DNA of 24,788 bases from Synergistaceae bacterium (GTDB lineage Bacteria > Synergistota > Synergistia > Synergistales > Aminobacteriaceae). Below, in pieces: positions 6,938-14,687 of the stretch. Under the pieces are notes generated by a model. That model was not told the origin of the DNA and did no database searches. It saw nothing but the letters and a program-made list of their open reading frames with translations. Numbering within the stretch: the stretch's first letter is position 1; each line of letters starts with the position of its first letter. The stretch spans positions 1 through 24,788 of the forward strand of contig JALHFZ010000019.1 in the NCBI GenBank assembly GCA_022837505.1, given 5' to 3'. A program made the position numbers and the translations under genes.

Positions 6938-8245
6938 TCAGTCGGTGAATACCGTCTGCTCCGTGACTTCCGTCTGGAGGGCCTTCAATGCCTTCTCAAC
7001 GAGATTGCGTCGGATTTCCTTCTCCTCCTCGGGAGTTCTGTTCGGATCTCCGAGGGGGTAGGGTATGGCGACGGCCGGAACGATCCGGTTCGCTCCCACC
7101 GTCAGAGAGATGGGGACTATGGTGCACACATGAACCACCGGAAGGCCTGCCCGCTCGATTTCCTTGACCATCGTTGCACCGCAACGAGTGCAGGTTCCTC
7201 AGGTGGATGTGAGGATGACCGCGGTGACTCCGTCGGAGATCATTCTCCGGGCGATCTCCGCTCCGAAGCGCTTTGAGCTGGCCACGGAGGTTCCGTTGCC
7301 CACGGTGCTGTAAAACTTGTTGTGGAGCTTTTTGAAGACCCCTTCTTTTTCCATGTCCCGGAGGACGTCCACGGGAAGCACCCGGTCTGGATCCTGGTCG
7401 GCGTAGGTGGCGTCGTATCCGCCGTGGGCCGTGCAGTATTCGGTGCATACGAGGTCCTTGATACCGGTGATATCGTATTCGCCGAACTTGCTCGCGCTGG
7501 AGGCTTCGATATGGTCGGGATTCCCCCCCGGACAGATGCCTCCGGAGGTCACGAGGCCGATGACGGCATTCTTCATGTCCGTCACCGGGGGGTTCGGCTC
7601 CACCCGGTCGAAGACGGGCATTGGATATTCCGTCACGAAGGGCCTGCCGTGGAGCTTCGCCGTGAACATGTCCACGGCCCGCTCTGCGGCGAGCTTCTCA
7701 TAGAACTTGTTCTTCCGGATCCCCCGCTCGATGTACCCTTCCTCGGAGGGAGAACCCACGGGTTCGCCCTTGAGCAGCTTGAGGACCAGGGCCGCCATGG
7801 CTGGGATCGCCTTGCGCATGCCCGCGGCGCTGTCGGTGGTCTCGACGATGTAGCAGCTCCTCTTGTAAAGATCCACTCCCGGGTTTTCCGGATACATGGC
7901 GGACACCACGGGGATGCCGAGCTGTTTGCTCACCGCCTCGCAGATCCCTCCCGAGGCGGTGCCGTACCGGCCGGCATTGAAGGCCGGGCCGGCGACGACG
8001 GCGTCGGGGGAATACTTCTTCATCATTTCGATGATTTCCTCCGATGCCTTCTCGAGGTTCGAGGCGAAATAGGAGTCGCCGCAGATGACCGTGGCCACGA
8101 TCTCCGCCTCGTCCCGAAGAGCGGCCTGAAGGGCCATTCCAGGTCCGACGACCCCTTCCCGTATCTCGGGGGTGATATCGGCCTTTTCCTCTCCGCCGAT
8201 TCCCGCGTAAAACTGATTAATGTAATGAATGATTCTGTAGGTCAC
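6938..8245 (-). CDS. grdB: Glycine reductase component B gamma subunit, selenoprotein (in-frame UGA = Sec)
   Basis: GrdB is the substrate-binding selenoprotein that, with the GrdE pyruvoyl subunit, activates glycine for transfer to GrdA. The frame opens with GTG at 8245 (GGGAGG 8 bases before) and encodes HYINQFYAGIGGEEKAD, IVATVICGDSYF and GPAFNAGRYG. It meets TGA at 7201-7199 after 348 residues and continues in the same frame for 86 more residues. The join reads ILTST-U-GTCTRCGATMVKE, the diagnostic GrdB selenocysteine motif, and the whole product of 435 residues is normal length. A SECIS-like hairpin follows the UGA. Glycine rather than sarcosine or betaine specificity is inferred from the GrdE partner and glycine riboswitch. 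A naive caller would split it into 7199-8245 and 6938-7171. Confidence 0.96.
7171..7201 (-). promoter_or_regulatory. Selenocysteine UGA codon and bacterial SECIS-like hairpin in grdB
   Basis: The UGA (7201-7199) is followed after 11 bases by a 7-bp stem TCGTTGC/GCAACGA with a GGT loop. The loop lies about 18 bases past the UGA, the spacing expected for a SelB-read bacterial SECIS, and it contains the expected G-U. Function follows from the conserved family Sec position. Confidence 0.85.
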
Positions 8246-8408
8246 AATTTTTCCCTCCCCATTGATAGGGCGTACCTGCCGTACTCCCCGCGAATGCCCT
8301 CTGCGGCCCCTGCCGGTATCTCAGGACCGGACGCATGGTCCGTCACGCCGGTCTTGATCTGCCGGGGCAGCTCCGTGGCATCTCCCGGGGATGTACTTTC
8401 CGGATCAG
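8246..8408 (-). other. 163-base gap between grdE and grdB with no recognisable gene
   Basis: This is the longest gap inside the grd operon. I see only the grdB ribosome-binding site (GGGAGG) at its 3' end. There is no convincing ORF, terminator or promoter. It is too short for grdA (about 150-160 codons), which often lies in grd operons. Confidence 0.5.
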
Positions 8409-9695
8409 CTATATGGTGTAGCAGCCGAGTTTCGTGAATCCGAGTTCGCTCGTGGCTCCGAGGATCGCCTGAAGCTCCACGGTGATGGTGCCGTCCTCGG
8501 CAAGGGATCCCTGCCACCCACCGGCGATGACGTTTGCCTCTTCGGGAACGCCGATGACTTTATCCATGGGAGGAAGGACCACCACTTCGTTGGCGTTTCC
8601 GGCGGTGACGCAGGCGTCCCCCTCGGGGGTGGAGTCGGCCAGAGACTGGCTTGCCCCGTCCTGCCCGGCGTACTCGTCGGTGAGAAGGGTCGTCTTGATC
8701 CCTGCCCGTTCGGCCTTCCAGCAGTTCATGATGAGGTCGGCGTCGGGGTTGCCGAACCCCTCCTCGGAGATGAGCAGGCCGTCCACGCCCAGGGTCTTCG
8801 CGAGGTTTATTGAATAGGAGGAGCACCGCTTCTTGTCGGCGAGGGTGACGTTCTCGTTGGTGACGATGCACCCGAGGAAGTTGAAATCCTTGCCGTGGCG
8901 TTTGAACATCTGGTGGATTATCGGGTTGTTCTGGTGGGAGTAGGTATTGTTCTTGTCGCAGGCGGATACGCAGTTCCCTGAGACGATGGCGCCGTCCATG
9001 ACCTCCGTGGGGTTGAGCAGAGTGGGGAGGATCTTCTTCACGTCCACACCGTAGAGGTAGGTGTCGTGCAGCAGGCCCTGGGACTGGAGCATGTAGAGAT
9101 AGGCCACCTTCGGAAGCCCCTCGTGGGCCGCCATGGCGTCCTTCAGGTTCGGGGTCTCGTAGGTCTCCACGGAATCCACCGCGGCGCCGAGGCACTTGCG
9201 GGCGAGGTAGGCCGCCGTCTTGAGGCCGGCCATCCGGCAGGCCGTTTCGTAATCGTGCTTGTCGAGGTCTTCCGTGTTCTCAAGGATAACGACTATATTG
9301 CAGGTCCGGGAAAAGGGCGTATATTCGGCCCCCGGCCCCTTCATGTCGATGATCCCCTCCTGGAAGCGGACGATCTTGCCGGTGGTCACCACCGCAGCGC
9401 CGGAAAGGACGAGGGTCTTGCCCTCCCCCACGGTCTCCACATCGGAGACCATGCCCGGAAAGACTCCGCCGGGACCTTCCATTTTATACCGGGGCTCCAC
9501 CACGTCCTTCACGGGAAGTATGCGGACGCTCTCCCCCGGAGAGGCGAAGTCGAGGTCGACTTTCGCGAGCCGTTCGTCTTTGCGGAGCATGGTCAGCAGC
9601 TCTTCCTTGTTTACCGTGAGAAGGCCGTCCCTGGCCGAGGTCTCCTTACCCCAGGCCAGCTTGTGTATCTTTACCCTATGCAGTTCGAGCTTCAT
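8409..9695 (-). CDS. grdE: Glycine reductase component B proprotein (alpha/beta, pyruvoyl)
   Basis: GrdE is a proprotein that cleaves itself before a cysteine, which becomes a pyruvoyl group that forms a Schiff base with glycine. The 428-residue product has normal length. It carries SGNCVSACDKN with the cysteine at residue 242, the same position as the cleavage cysteine known from clostridial GrdE. Other landmarks are VEPRYKMEGPGGVFPGM, LYMLQSQGLLHDTYLYGVD and SEEGFGNPDADLIMNC. Cleavage would give two chains of about 241 and 187 residues. The ATG at 9695 follows AAGGGGGAAC. It lies 36 bases after the thioredoxin gene and precedes grdB, its partner subunit. Confidence 0.95.
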   Translation of the reverse strand: MKLELHRVKIHKLAWGKETSARDGLLTVNKEELLTMLRKDERLAKVDLDFASPGESVRILPVKDVVEPRYKMEGPGGVFPGMVSDVETVGEGKTLVLSGAAVVTTGKIVRFQEGIIDMKGPGAEYTPFSRTCNIVVILENTEDLDKHDYETACRMAGLKTAAYLARKCLGAAVDSVETYETPNLKDAMAAHEGLPKVAYLYMLQSQGLLHDTYLYGVDVKKILPTLLNPTEVMDGAIVSGNCVSACDKNNTYSHQNNPIIHQMFKRHGKDFNFLGCIVTNENVTLADKKRCSSYSINLAKTLGVDGLLISEEGFGNPDADLIMNCWKAERAGIKTTLLTDEYAGQDGASQSLADSTPEGDACVTAGNANEVVVLPPMDKVIGVPEEANVIAGGWQGSLAEDGTITVELQAILGATSELGFTKLGCYTI

Positions 9696-9731
9696 GGTTA
9701 TCTGTTCCCCCTTTATGGGCGCGAAAGGCTG

Positions 9732-10049
9732 CTACAGAAGCGCTTCCACCTTTTCCCTGATTTTCTCCAGGGTGACATCTCCGCCGCTGATCCTGGCCAC
9801 TTCCGCTCCATCCTTCCAGAACAGGAAGGCCGGAAGGCCCATGACCTTGTTGGCTATAGCCACCCTCCGGTTCTCAGAAACATCCACGGAGCAGAACTTG
9901 ACCTTTCCTTCGTACTCCTCCGCCATCTTGTGGACGTTGGGAAGAAGGGCCATGCAGGGTCCGCACTTCGGTCCCCAGAAATCCACGAGAACCGGTCCGG
10001 ATGCCTCTTTCACCTCGGCATCGAAATTCTCTTTCGTCAATTCAATCAT
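9732..10049 (-). CDS. trxA: Thioredoxin of the glycine reductase system
   Basis: This small cytoplasmic redox protein donates electrons to reduce the oxidised selenoprotein GrdA after each glycine reductase turnover. The 105-residue product has the thioredoxin fold order and the active site WGPKCGPC with cysteines at residues 29 and 32. GPKC replaces the usual GxWC motif, a change typical of thioredoxins in grd operons. The ATG at 10049 has an excellent ribosome-binding site (AGGAGGTGA, 8 bases). It sits between grdX and grdE. The thioredoxin reductase usually found beside it is not in the window. Confidence 0.94.
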   Translation of the reverse strand: MIELTKENFDAEVKEASGPVLVDFWGPKCGPCMALLPNVHKMAEEYEGKVKFCSVDVSENRRVAIANKVMGLPAFLFWKDGAEVARISGGDVTLEKIREKVEALL

Positions 10050-10073
10050 TCACTTCACCTCCTTTCAAGAGCA

Positions 10074-10496
10074 TCAAAGGTACCGCCCCTCCATCCCCTG
10101 CCGGGGAAAGAGCCGGTACCGTTCAAGGGTTTCTTTCATAAGCTCAGCATCTATGCAGGCAAAATCCTCCCTGACCTCCTCGGGCATGCCCTCGGAAGAG
10201 AGGATGGAGAACTCCTGGGAGGTATAGATCAGAAGGGCGTTTTCAATAAGTTCAAGGGAGAGAAGATCAACCTCTCCGGACTGACTCTCTGATTTTTCGA
10301 TCAGGACGGAGCGGTAGGGGTGCTGGTGGGGGCGAAGGTTGCCGTAGAGGGGGGAGGAAAGAACGGCCCACCCGCCATGGACATGCTCTCTTGTAATGCG
10401 GAGCACATCAAGGGACGTTCCCTCTACGGGAAGGCTGCAGGATATGTTTTTGGAGAGAAAGGGGTTGTTGGTGATCAAAAGCCTGCGACAGGACAT
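10074..10496 (-). CDS. grdX: GrdX family protein
   Basis: GrdX is a small protein encoded at the front of many glycine/betaine reductase operons, and its biochemical role is not established. The 140-residue product has the family N-terminus LLITNNPFLSKN. A central stretch, HVHGGWAVLSSPLYGNLRPHQHPYRSVLI, matches the family's pattern of a lost/gained small-molecule-like fold. SLELIENALLIY follows. The ATG at 10496 is 7 bases after GGGAGG. It is the first gene after the glycine riboswitch, and trxA follows after 24 bases. Confidence 0.85.
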   Translation of the reverse strand: MSCRRLLITNNPFLSKNISCSLPVEGTSLDVLRITREHVHGGWAVLSSPLYGNLRPHQHPYRSVLIEKSESQSGEVDLLSLELIENALLIYTSQEFSILSSEGMPEEVREDFACIDAELMKETLERYRLFPRQGMEGRYL

Positions 10497-10597
10497 TCAG
10501 CTGCCTCCCTATGCCTATAGGTAAGACGCTCTCTGTCGCACAGCTCCGGCGGAAAAAAGACAACCGAAAAGGAACTGTTTCTTTCAGAGCCCCGTCT

Positions 10598-10690
10598 GAC
10601 CGCAATCCTTTCGCCTGAGAGTTTCCGCCCGAACTTCGGGCCTTGCCCCTTCGGCGCTCTCCATGTCAAAGGAGAGTCTCTCTCGCGGCC
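10598..10690 (-). ncRNA. Glycine riboswitch, single aptamer
   Basis: On the minus strand the glycine aptamer core is clear. A P1 stem GGCCGC/GCGGTC closes the element. Next come GAGAG pairing with CTCTC, a CTCTCC/GGAGAG hairpin, the conserved GCGCCGAAGGGGCAA, a GCCCG/CGGGC hairpin, and the conserved GGAAACTCTCAGGC. No second aptamer is seen in the 100 bases before grdX, so this is a singlet. It sits between a promoter and grdX, so it most likely turns the glycine reductase operon on when glycine is plentiful. I could not identify a convincing terminator in the expression platform. Confidence 0.93.
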
Positions 10691-10710
10691 TTCATCCGGA
10701 AATCGTTTCT

Positions 10711-10739
10711 ATTCTTGCACAATGGCGAATACGAGTCAA
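10711..10739 (-). promoter_or_regulatory. Promoter of the glycine reductase operon
   Basis: TTGACT (10739-10734) and AAGAAT (10716-10711) are separated by 17 bases, giving a start a few bases upstream of the riboswitch aptamer. The -35 is strong and the -10 matches consensus at 4 of 6 positions. Confidence 0.6.
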
Positions 10740-10773
10740 GTTTTTTGTGAAAAATTCAACGTAAAAAGGGAAG

Positions 10774-10804
10774 AAAAAACCGGAGCCGTTGCAGGCTCCG
10801 GTTT
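10774..10804 (-). terminator. Rho-independent terminator of the NSS transporter gene
   Basis: Perfect 11-bp stem AAACCGGAGCC/GGCTCCGGTTT with a 6-base loop, followed by T residues on the minus strand. It separates the transporter gene from the riboswitch-controlled operon. Confidence 0.9.
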
Positions 10805-10820
10805 CGGATGTTTCGTCAGA

Positions 10821-12155
10821 TTACCACTTCAGGCCGGTGAAGAATATGTAGAGGATGGCCAGAGGGGCGATGACCCTGCATACCCAGATCCAGATCTCCA
10901 TCATGCCGAAGGAATGGGTTCCCTCGTTGGTAACTTCTTTCCGGGCGTCGGCAGTCCAGACCCACCCGACGAAGAGGGCGATGAAAACGCCGCCGAGGGG
11001 GAGAAGCACGTTGGAGGCGATGAAGTCCATTGCATCGAGGAAGTCCTTCCCCGCAATCTTGGGAGCCCCGGCAAGGGACATGGCGGAGGGAACGCCGAGA
11101 AGGAAGATGAGGAATCCCATGGCCCATGCCGCCTTGGGCCTGCTCCACCCCTTGTCGATGAAGTAGGCCGCAACGACCTCAAGAAGGGAGATGGCCGATG
11201 TGAGGGCCGCGATGAAGAGCAGAAGGAAGAAGAGGGCGCTCCATATGGGACCTCCGGGCATCTTGGCGAAGACGGAGGGGAGGGTGACGAAGGTGAGGCC
11301 GGGGCCGGCTCCCGCGTCGACGCCGAAGGCGAAGACCGCCGGGAAGATGGCAAGGCCCGCGAGAATGGCCACCAATGTGTCGATGAGGCAGACCTGGATG
11401 GCGGCGCTCGGAAGGGTGGTCTGCTTATCCACGTAGCTGCCGTAGGTGATCATGCACCCCATGCCGAGGGAGAGGGAGAAGAAGGCCTGCCCCAGGGCTG
11501 CGGCGATGGTCGGACCGGTGATCTTCGAGAAGTCGGGCTTGAGGTAGAACTCAAGTCCCTTTCCCGCACCCTCGAGGGTGACGGAACGGACGATGAGGAT
11601 CAGAAGGATGACAAACAGGGCGGGCATGAGGATCTTGCAGTATTTCTCTATCCCCTCGCCGATCCCCTTAAAGACGACCCAGGTGGTGATGATCATGAAG
11701 AGAGCCTGAAAGAGGACGACCTGGGTAGTATTGGTGACAAATCCGCCGAAGACGTCTCCGGCCTTCCCTGCGGCTGCCTCAGTCATGAGGCCGGTGAAAG
11801 AGTAGCCGAAATACTTGATGGTCCAGCCGCCGATGACGCCATAAAAAGAAAGAATCATGAAACCTGCTGCGACTCCCATCCAGCCTACGATGGGCCACAT
11901 TCCGCCTTTGAGCTTCTGGAACGACCCGACCGCGTTGAGCTGAGCCTTCCGGCCGATGGCCATCTCTGCAAGCATGACCGAAAAGCCGAGGACGAAGACG
12001 ATCGCTAAATAGACAAGGACAAACGCCGCGCCGCCGTTTTGTCCCGTGACATAGGGGAACCGCCAGATGTTGCCGAGTCCTACGGCGGAACCTGCGGCCG
12101 CGAGGATAAACCCGAGTTTGCTTCCCCAATGTTCTCTTTCAAAATTCTGAGCCAT
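10821..12155 (-). CDS. NSS-family sodium-dependent amino acid transporter
   Basis: Neurotransmitter:sodium symporters (LeuT/MhsT type) import amino acids with sodium through the inner membrane. The 444-residue product has the family's TM1 signature GSAVGLGNIWRFPYVTGQNGGAAFVLVYL. A series of hydrophobic helices and the LSLGMGCMITYGSY region around the TM6 unwound segment follow. The ATG at 12155 follows AAGGAGGGA by about 10 bases. It has its own promoter and terminator and is not part of the grd transcript, though it lies directly upstream. Substrate is unknown. Glycine is plausible from context, but NSS members differ widely in specificity. Confidence 0.93.
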   Translation of the reverse strand: MAQNFEREHWGSKLGFILAAAGSAVGLGNIWRFPYVTGQNGGAAFVLVYLAIVFVLGFSVMLAEMAIGRKAQLNAVGSFQKLKGGMWPIVGWMGVAAGFMILSFYGVIGGWTIKYFGYSFTGLMTEAAAGKAGDVFGGFVTNTTQVVLFQALFMIITTWVVFKGIGEGIEKYCKILMPALFVILLILIVRSVTLEGAGKGLEFYLKPDFSKITGPTIAAALGQAFFSLSLGMGCMITYGSYVDKQTTLPSAAIQVCLIDTLVAILAGLAIFPAVFAFGVDAGAGPGLTFVTLPSVFAKMPGGPIWSALFFLLLFIAALTSAISLLEVVAAYFIDKGWSRPKAAWAMGFLIFLLGVPSAMSLAGAPKIAGKDFLDAMDFIASNVLLPLGGVFIALFVGWVWTADARKEVTNEGTHSFGMMEIWIWVCRVIAPLAILYIFFTGLKW

Positions 12156-12283
12156 TTCTTGTATCCCTCCTTAATGTCATGGCCTGATGCTGCCTGTACC
12201 AGCCGGTGTTTTCCCCATATCTTGCCTTCGTTCACCTCCTTATAAGATTGAATATTTTTCTTTATGGGGAATTATCGAACCAT

Positions 12284-12311
12284 ATTATACACCAAATAAA
12301 AATCTTTCCAA
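12284..12311 (-). promoter_or_regulatory. Promoter of the NSS transporter gene
   Basis: TTGGAA (12311-12306) and a perfect TATAAT (12289-12284) lie 16 bases apart on the minus strand, giving a leader of about 120 bases. Confidence 0.5.
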
Positions 12312-12344
12312 GGCCGGAAAAGAAAGCCTTTTGTTTTTGCCCTT

Positions 12345-12373
12345 TTTCAAAAAATGTCCCCTTGGAGTACAAT
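12345..12373 (+). promoter_or_regulatory. Possible promoter of hypCDE
   Basis: TACAAT (12368-12373) is a good -10, with a weak TTTCAA 17 bases upstream. The start would fall just before the hypC ribosome-binding site AAGGAGG, leaving a very short leader. Confidence 0.35.
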
Positions 12374-12394
12374 AGAGGAAAAGGAGGAATGTAC

Positions 12395-12634
12395 ATGTGC
12401 CTTGCTGTTCCCCACGTGATTGAATCCGTCCTCGACGGCTCCCGGGCGGTCGCCGTCGCAGGGGCCGTCCGGACGGAAATCCGGACCGATCTCATCGAAA
12501 ACGCCCTTCCCGGGGACACCGTCCTCGTTCACGCCGGATTCGCCATAGAGAAGCTCTCCCCCGAGGATTCGGAGGAGCTCCTAGAACTGTGGAGCGAACT
12601 CCGCCGCCTCTCCGGTGATCCCTTTGCGCAGTGA
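12395..12634 (+). CDS. hypC: [NiFe]-hydrogenase maturation chaperone HypC
   Basis: HypC works with HypD to carry the iron that becomes the Fe(CN)2CO centre, and binds the hydrogenase large-subunit precursor. The 79-residue product starts MCLAVPHVIES. The essential cysteine is right after the initiator methionine, which decides the start: the ATG at 12395 rather than the in-frame ATG two codons earlier. GGAGG lies 7 bases upstream. The later GDTVLVHAGFAIEKLSPEDSEE matches the family. The 3' end overlaps hypD by 20 bases, indicating coupling. Confidence 0.93.
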   Translation: MCLAVPHVIESVLDGSRAVAVAGAVRTEIRTDLIENALPGDTVLVHAGFAIEKLSPEDSEELLELWSELRRLSGDPFAQ

Positions 12635-13688
12635 CATTTCCCTTATCGTGGACGGGCTGCACCGTCTGAACACCCGTCCCCTGTCGGTCATGGAGGTCTG
12701 CGGAACCCACACGGTGTCCATCTTCCGCTCGGGGATCCGCTCCCTTCTCCCCCCGGATCTGCGTCTCGTGTCGGGGCCGGGATGTCCCGTCTGCGTCACC
12801 GACCAGGGGGAGATCGACGCTGCTCTCTCCCTCGTTGAAAGGGGGGCCATAGTGGCCACCTATGGGGATATGCTGAAAGTCCCCTGCGACCGGGGGTCCC
12901 TCGCGTCGAAACGGAGCGAGGGGTACGATGTGGCTATAGTCACAAGCGCCATGGATGTGGCGGCCCTTGCGGAGAAGCACCCCGACCGGGAGGTGGTTTT
13001 TCTCGCCGTGGGGTTCGAGACCACCTCGCCGGCGACGGCCGCCCTGGTGAAGGAGGCGGAGCAGAGGGGCTTATCCAATCTGTCCGTCTTGTCCCTTCAC
13101 AAGAGAACGCCCCCGGTGCTCGCGGTCCTCGCGGGAGATCCCGGCCTGAAGATTTCGGGCTTTCTCCTTCCCGGACACGTATGCGTCATCCTCGGGCATG
13201 AACCCTTCAGCTTCCTTCCCCGGGACTGCGGCCTCCCCTCGGTCATCGCGGGGTTTGAAGGGGAACAGATCCTCCTCGGTCTCGCCGAGATCCTCCGGCA
13301 GTACAGCCGGGGGGAGAGCTCCCTTGCCTCCGTCTACGGGAGGGCGGTCCGCCCGGAGGGGAACGAGAAGGCCCGCACCCTTCTCGATGAAGTCTTCGTC
13401 TCCCGGAGCGCCCCCTGGAGGGGGATCGGGGTCATTCCTGACTCGGGGTATGCCCTGGCGGAGAGATACGGTGTTTTCGACGCGGAAAGGCGGTTTTCCC
13501 TCACCATAGAGCCCGGCAAGTCCCTGCCGGGATGCCGGTGCGGCGACGTCCTCACGGGAAAGATCACTCCGCCGGATTGCCCCCTCTTCCGCATGGCCTG
13601 CACCCCCCTCTCCCCTGTGGGGCCCTGCATGGTCTCGAGCGAGGGGACCTGCGGAGCCTATTTTCGCTTTTACAAAGGAGATTCTTGA
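12615..13688 (+). CDS. hypD: [NiFe]-hydrogenase maturation iron-sulfur protein HypD
   Basis: HypD holds a [4Fe-4S] cluster and, with HypC, assembles the Fe(CN)2CO unit in the cytoplasm. The 357-residue product shows MEVCGTHT, SGPGCPVCVT, FETTSPATAALV, and the cluster region GCRCGDVLTG...PPDCPLF...CTPLSPVGPCMVSSEGTCGAYF. Length and motifs are normal. The start is the GTG at 12615 inside hypC. No ATG is available nearby. Its stop directly abuts the hypE start. Confidence 0.95.
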   Translation: MIPLRSDISLIVDGLHRLNTRPLSVMEVCGTHTVSIFRSGIRSLLPPDLRLVSGPGCPVCVTDQGEIDAALSLVERGAIVATYGDMLKVPCDRGSLASKRSEGYDVAIVTSAMDVAALAEKHPDREVVFLAVGFETTSPATAALVKEAEQRGLSNLSVLSLHKRTPPVLAVLAGDPGLKISGFLLPGHVCVILGHEPFSFLPRDCGLPSVIAGFEGEQILLGLAEILRQYSRGESSLASVYGRAVRPEGNEKARTLLDEVFVSRSAPWRGIGVIPDSGYALAERYGVFDAERRFSLTIEPGKSLPGCRCGDVLTGKITPPDCPLFRMACTPLSPVGPCMVSSEGTCGAYFRFYKGDS

Positions 13689-14687
13689 ATGAAGACGACT
13701 ACAGTCACCCTCGGCCACGGAAGCGGCGGACGGCAGAGCGCCGAGCTCGTGCGCTTCCTGGTGGAGGGGTTTATGACCCGGGGGATCGGGCCGGAACTCG
13801 AGGATGCAGCCCTCCTTCCGGGCGGATACGCCATGACGGTGGACGGCTTCACCGTTATGCCCCGGAAATTCCCCGGCGGGGATCTCGGCCACCTGGCCGT
13901 GTGCGGCTGCGCCAACGACCTGGCCGTCCGGGGAGCGAGCCCCGACTACCTCGGCCTCTCCCTGGTCATCGAAGAGGGGTTTCCCCTGGATGAGCTGAAG
14001 GACTATATGGAAAGTGCGGCGGCCACCTGCGCCGCCATCGGAATGACCCTCGCCGCGGGGGATACGAAGGTCGTTCCCGCCGGAGGGGTGGAAGGGGTTC
14101 TTTTCTCGGGGTGCGCCTTCGGCAAGGTACACTCCCCCTTCCCCCTCGGAATAGGAAATCTCCGGGAGGGAGACATCCTCATCGTCTCGGGGCCCATCGG
14201 GCGCCACGGAGCGGCCATCGCCTCAGCCCGCTTTTCCCTCGAAGTGGAGGGGCTCGAAAGCGACTGCGCTCCCCTCTGGCCTGCCGTACGCCCCCTTCTC
14301 TCCCTCGGAGGGCTCCGCTGCATGAGGGACTGCACCCGGGGGGGGCTCGGCACGGTCCTGTGCGAATGGGCCGAGGGGTCGGGCCTCTCCATTGCCCTTG
14401 AGGAGGAGGCAATCCCCATAGAGCTTCAGGTTCAGTCCCTCTGCGACGTCCTGGGGTTCGACCCTCTCTACATGGCCTGCGAGGGGACCCTCGCCCTGGC
14501 CGTTGCCCCCGAGGACGGGCAGAAAGCCCTTTCCCTGCTGAAGGAAAGTGCCATCGGCAGGAACGCGGCGGTCATCGGACAGGTCAGCGGAGGGGAACCG
14601 AAGGGAATGGTCTCCATGAGGACCTCCATCGGAGGAGAACGGCTGGTGGATATGCCCTGGGGGGAACTTCTTCCGAGGATATGCTGA
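13689..14687 (+). CDS. hypE: [NiFe]-hydrogenase maturation protein HypE
   Basis: HypE dehydrates a carbamoyl group on its C-terminal cysteine to a thiocyanate and passes cyanide to the HypC-HypD iron. The 332-residue product is an AIR-synthase-like ATPase. It has LGHGSGGRQSAELVR at the start, DDLAVRG-type ANDLAVRGASPDYL, AAGDTKVV, and CTRGGLGTVLCEWA. It ends in the diagnostic PRIC, with the reactive cysteine as the last residue. Translation starts at the ATG directly after the hypD stop (ribosome-binding site AAAGGAG). hypA, hypB and hypF are not beside it. Confidence 0.95.
   Translation: MKTTTVTLGHGSGGRQSAELVRFLVEGFMTRGIGPELEDAALLPGGYAMTVDGFTVMPRKFPGGDLGHLAVCGCANDLAVRGASPDYLGLSLVIEEGFPLDELKDYMESAAATCAAIGMTLAAGDTKVVPAGGVEGVLFSGCAFGKVHSPFPLGIGNLREGDILIVSGPIGRHGAAIASARFSLEVEGLESDCAPLWPAVRPLLSLGGLRCMRDCTRGGLGTVLCEWAEGSGLSIALEEEAIPIELQVQSLCDVLGFDPLYMACEGTLALAVAPEDGQKALSLLKESAIGRNAAVIGQVSGGEPKGMVSMRTSIGGERLVDMPWGELLPRIC

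Larger units (their letters stand above)
12156..12394. other. Divergent intergenic region between NSS transporter and hypC
   Basis: This stretch of about 240 bases is AT-rich compared with its flanks and holds promoters for both directions (listed separately). On the minus strand the transporter leader of about 120 bases contains a near-consensus Shine-Dalgarno AAGGAGGTGA (12242-12233) that has no well-spaced ordinary gene behind it. I see no RNA gene. Confidence 0.5.

Noticed and set aside
7199..8245. grdB as a broken gene with premature stop
   Set aside because: The frame continues unbroken through the TGA into the conserved GrdB C-terminus, with the family Sec motif and a SECIS-like hairpin.
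8242..8517. 91-codon minus frame between grdE and grdB as a grdA remnant
   Set aside because: Most of it overlaps grdE in another frame and no GrdA motif is visible.
10722..12008. 428-codon + frame opposite the NSS transporter
   Set aside because: Its translation is dominated by Gly, Glu and Asp as a shadow of a hydrophobic membrane protein read in reverse. It has no ribosome-binding site or family motif.
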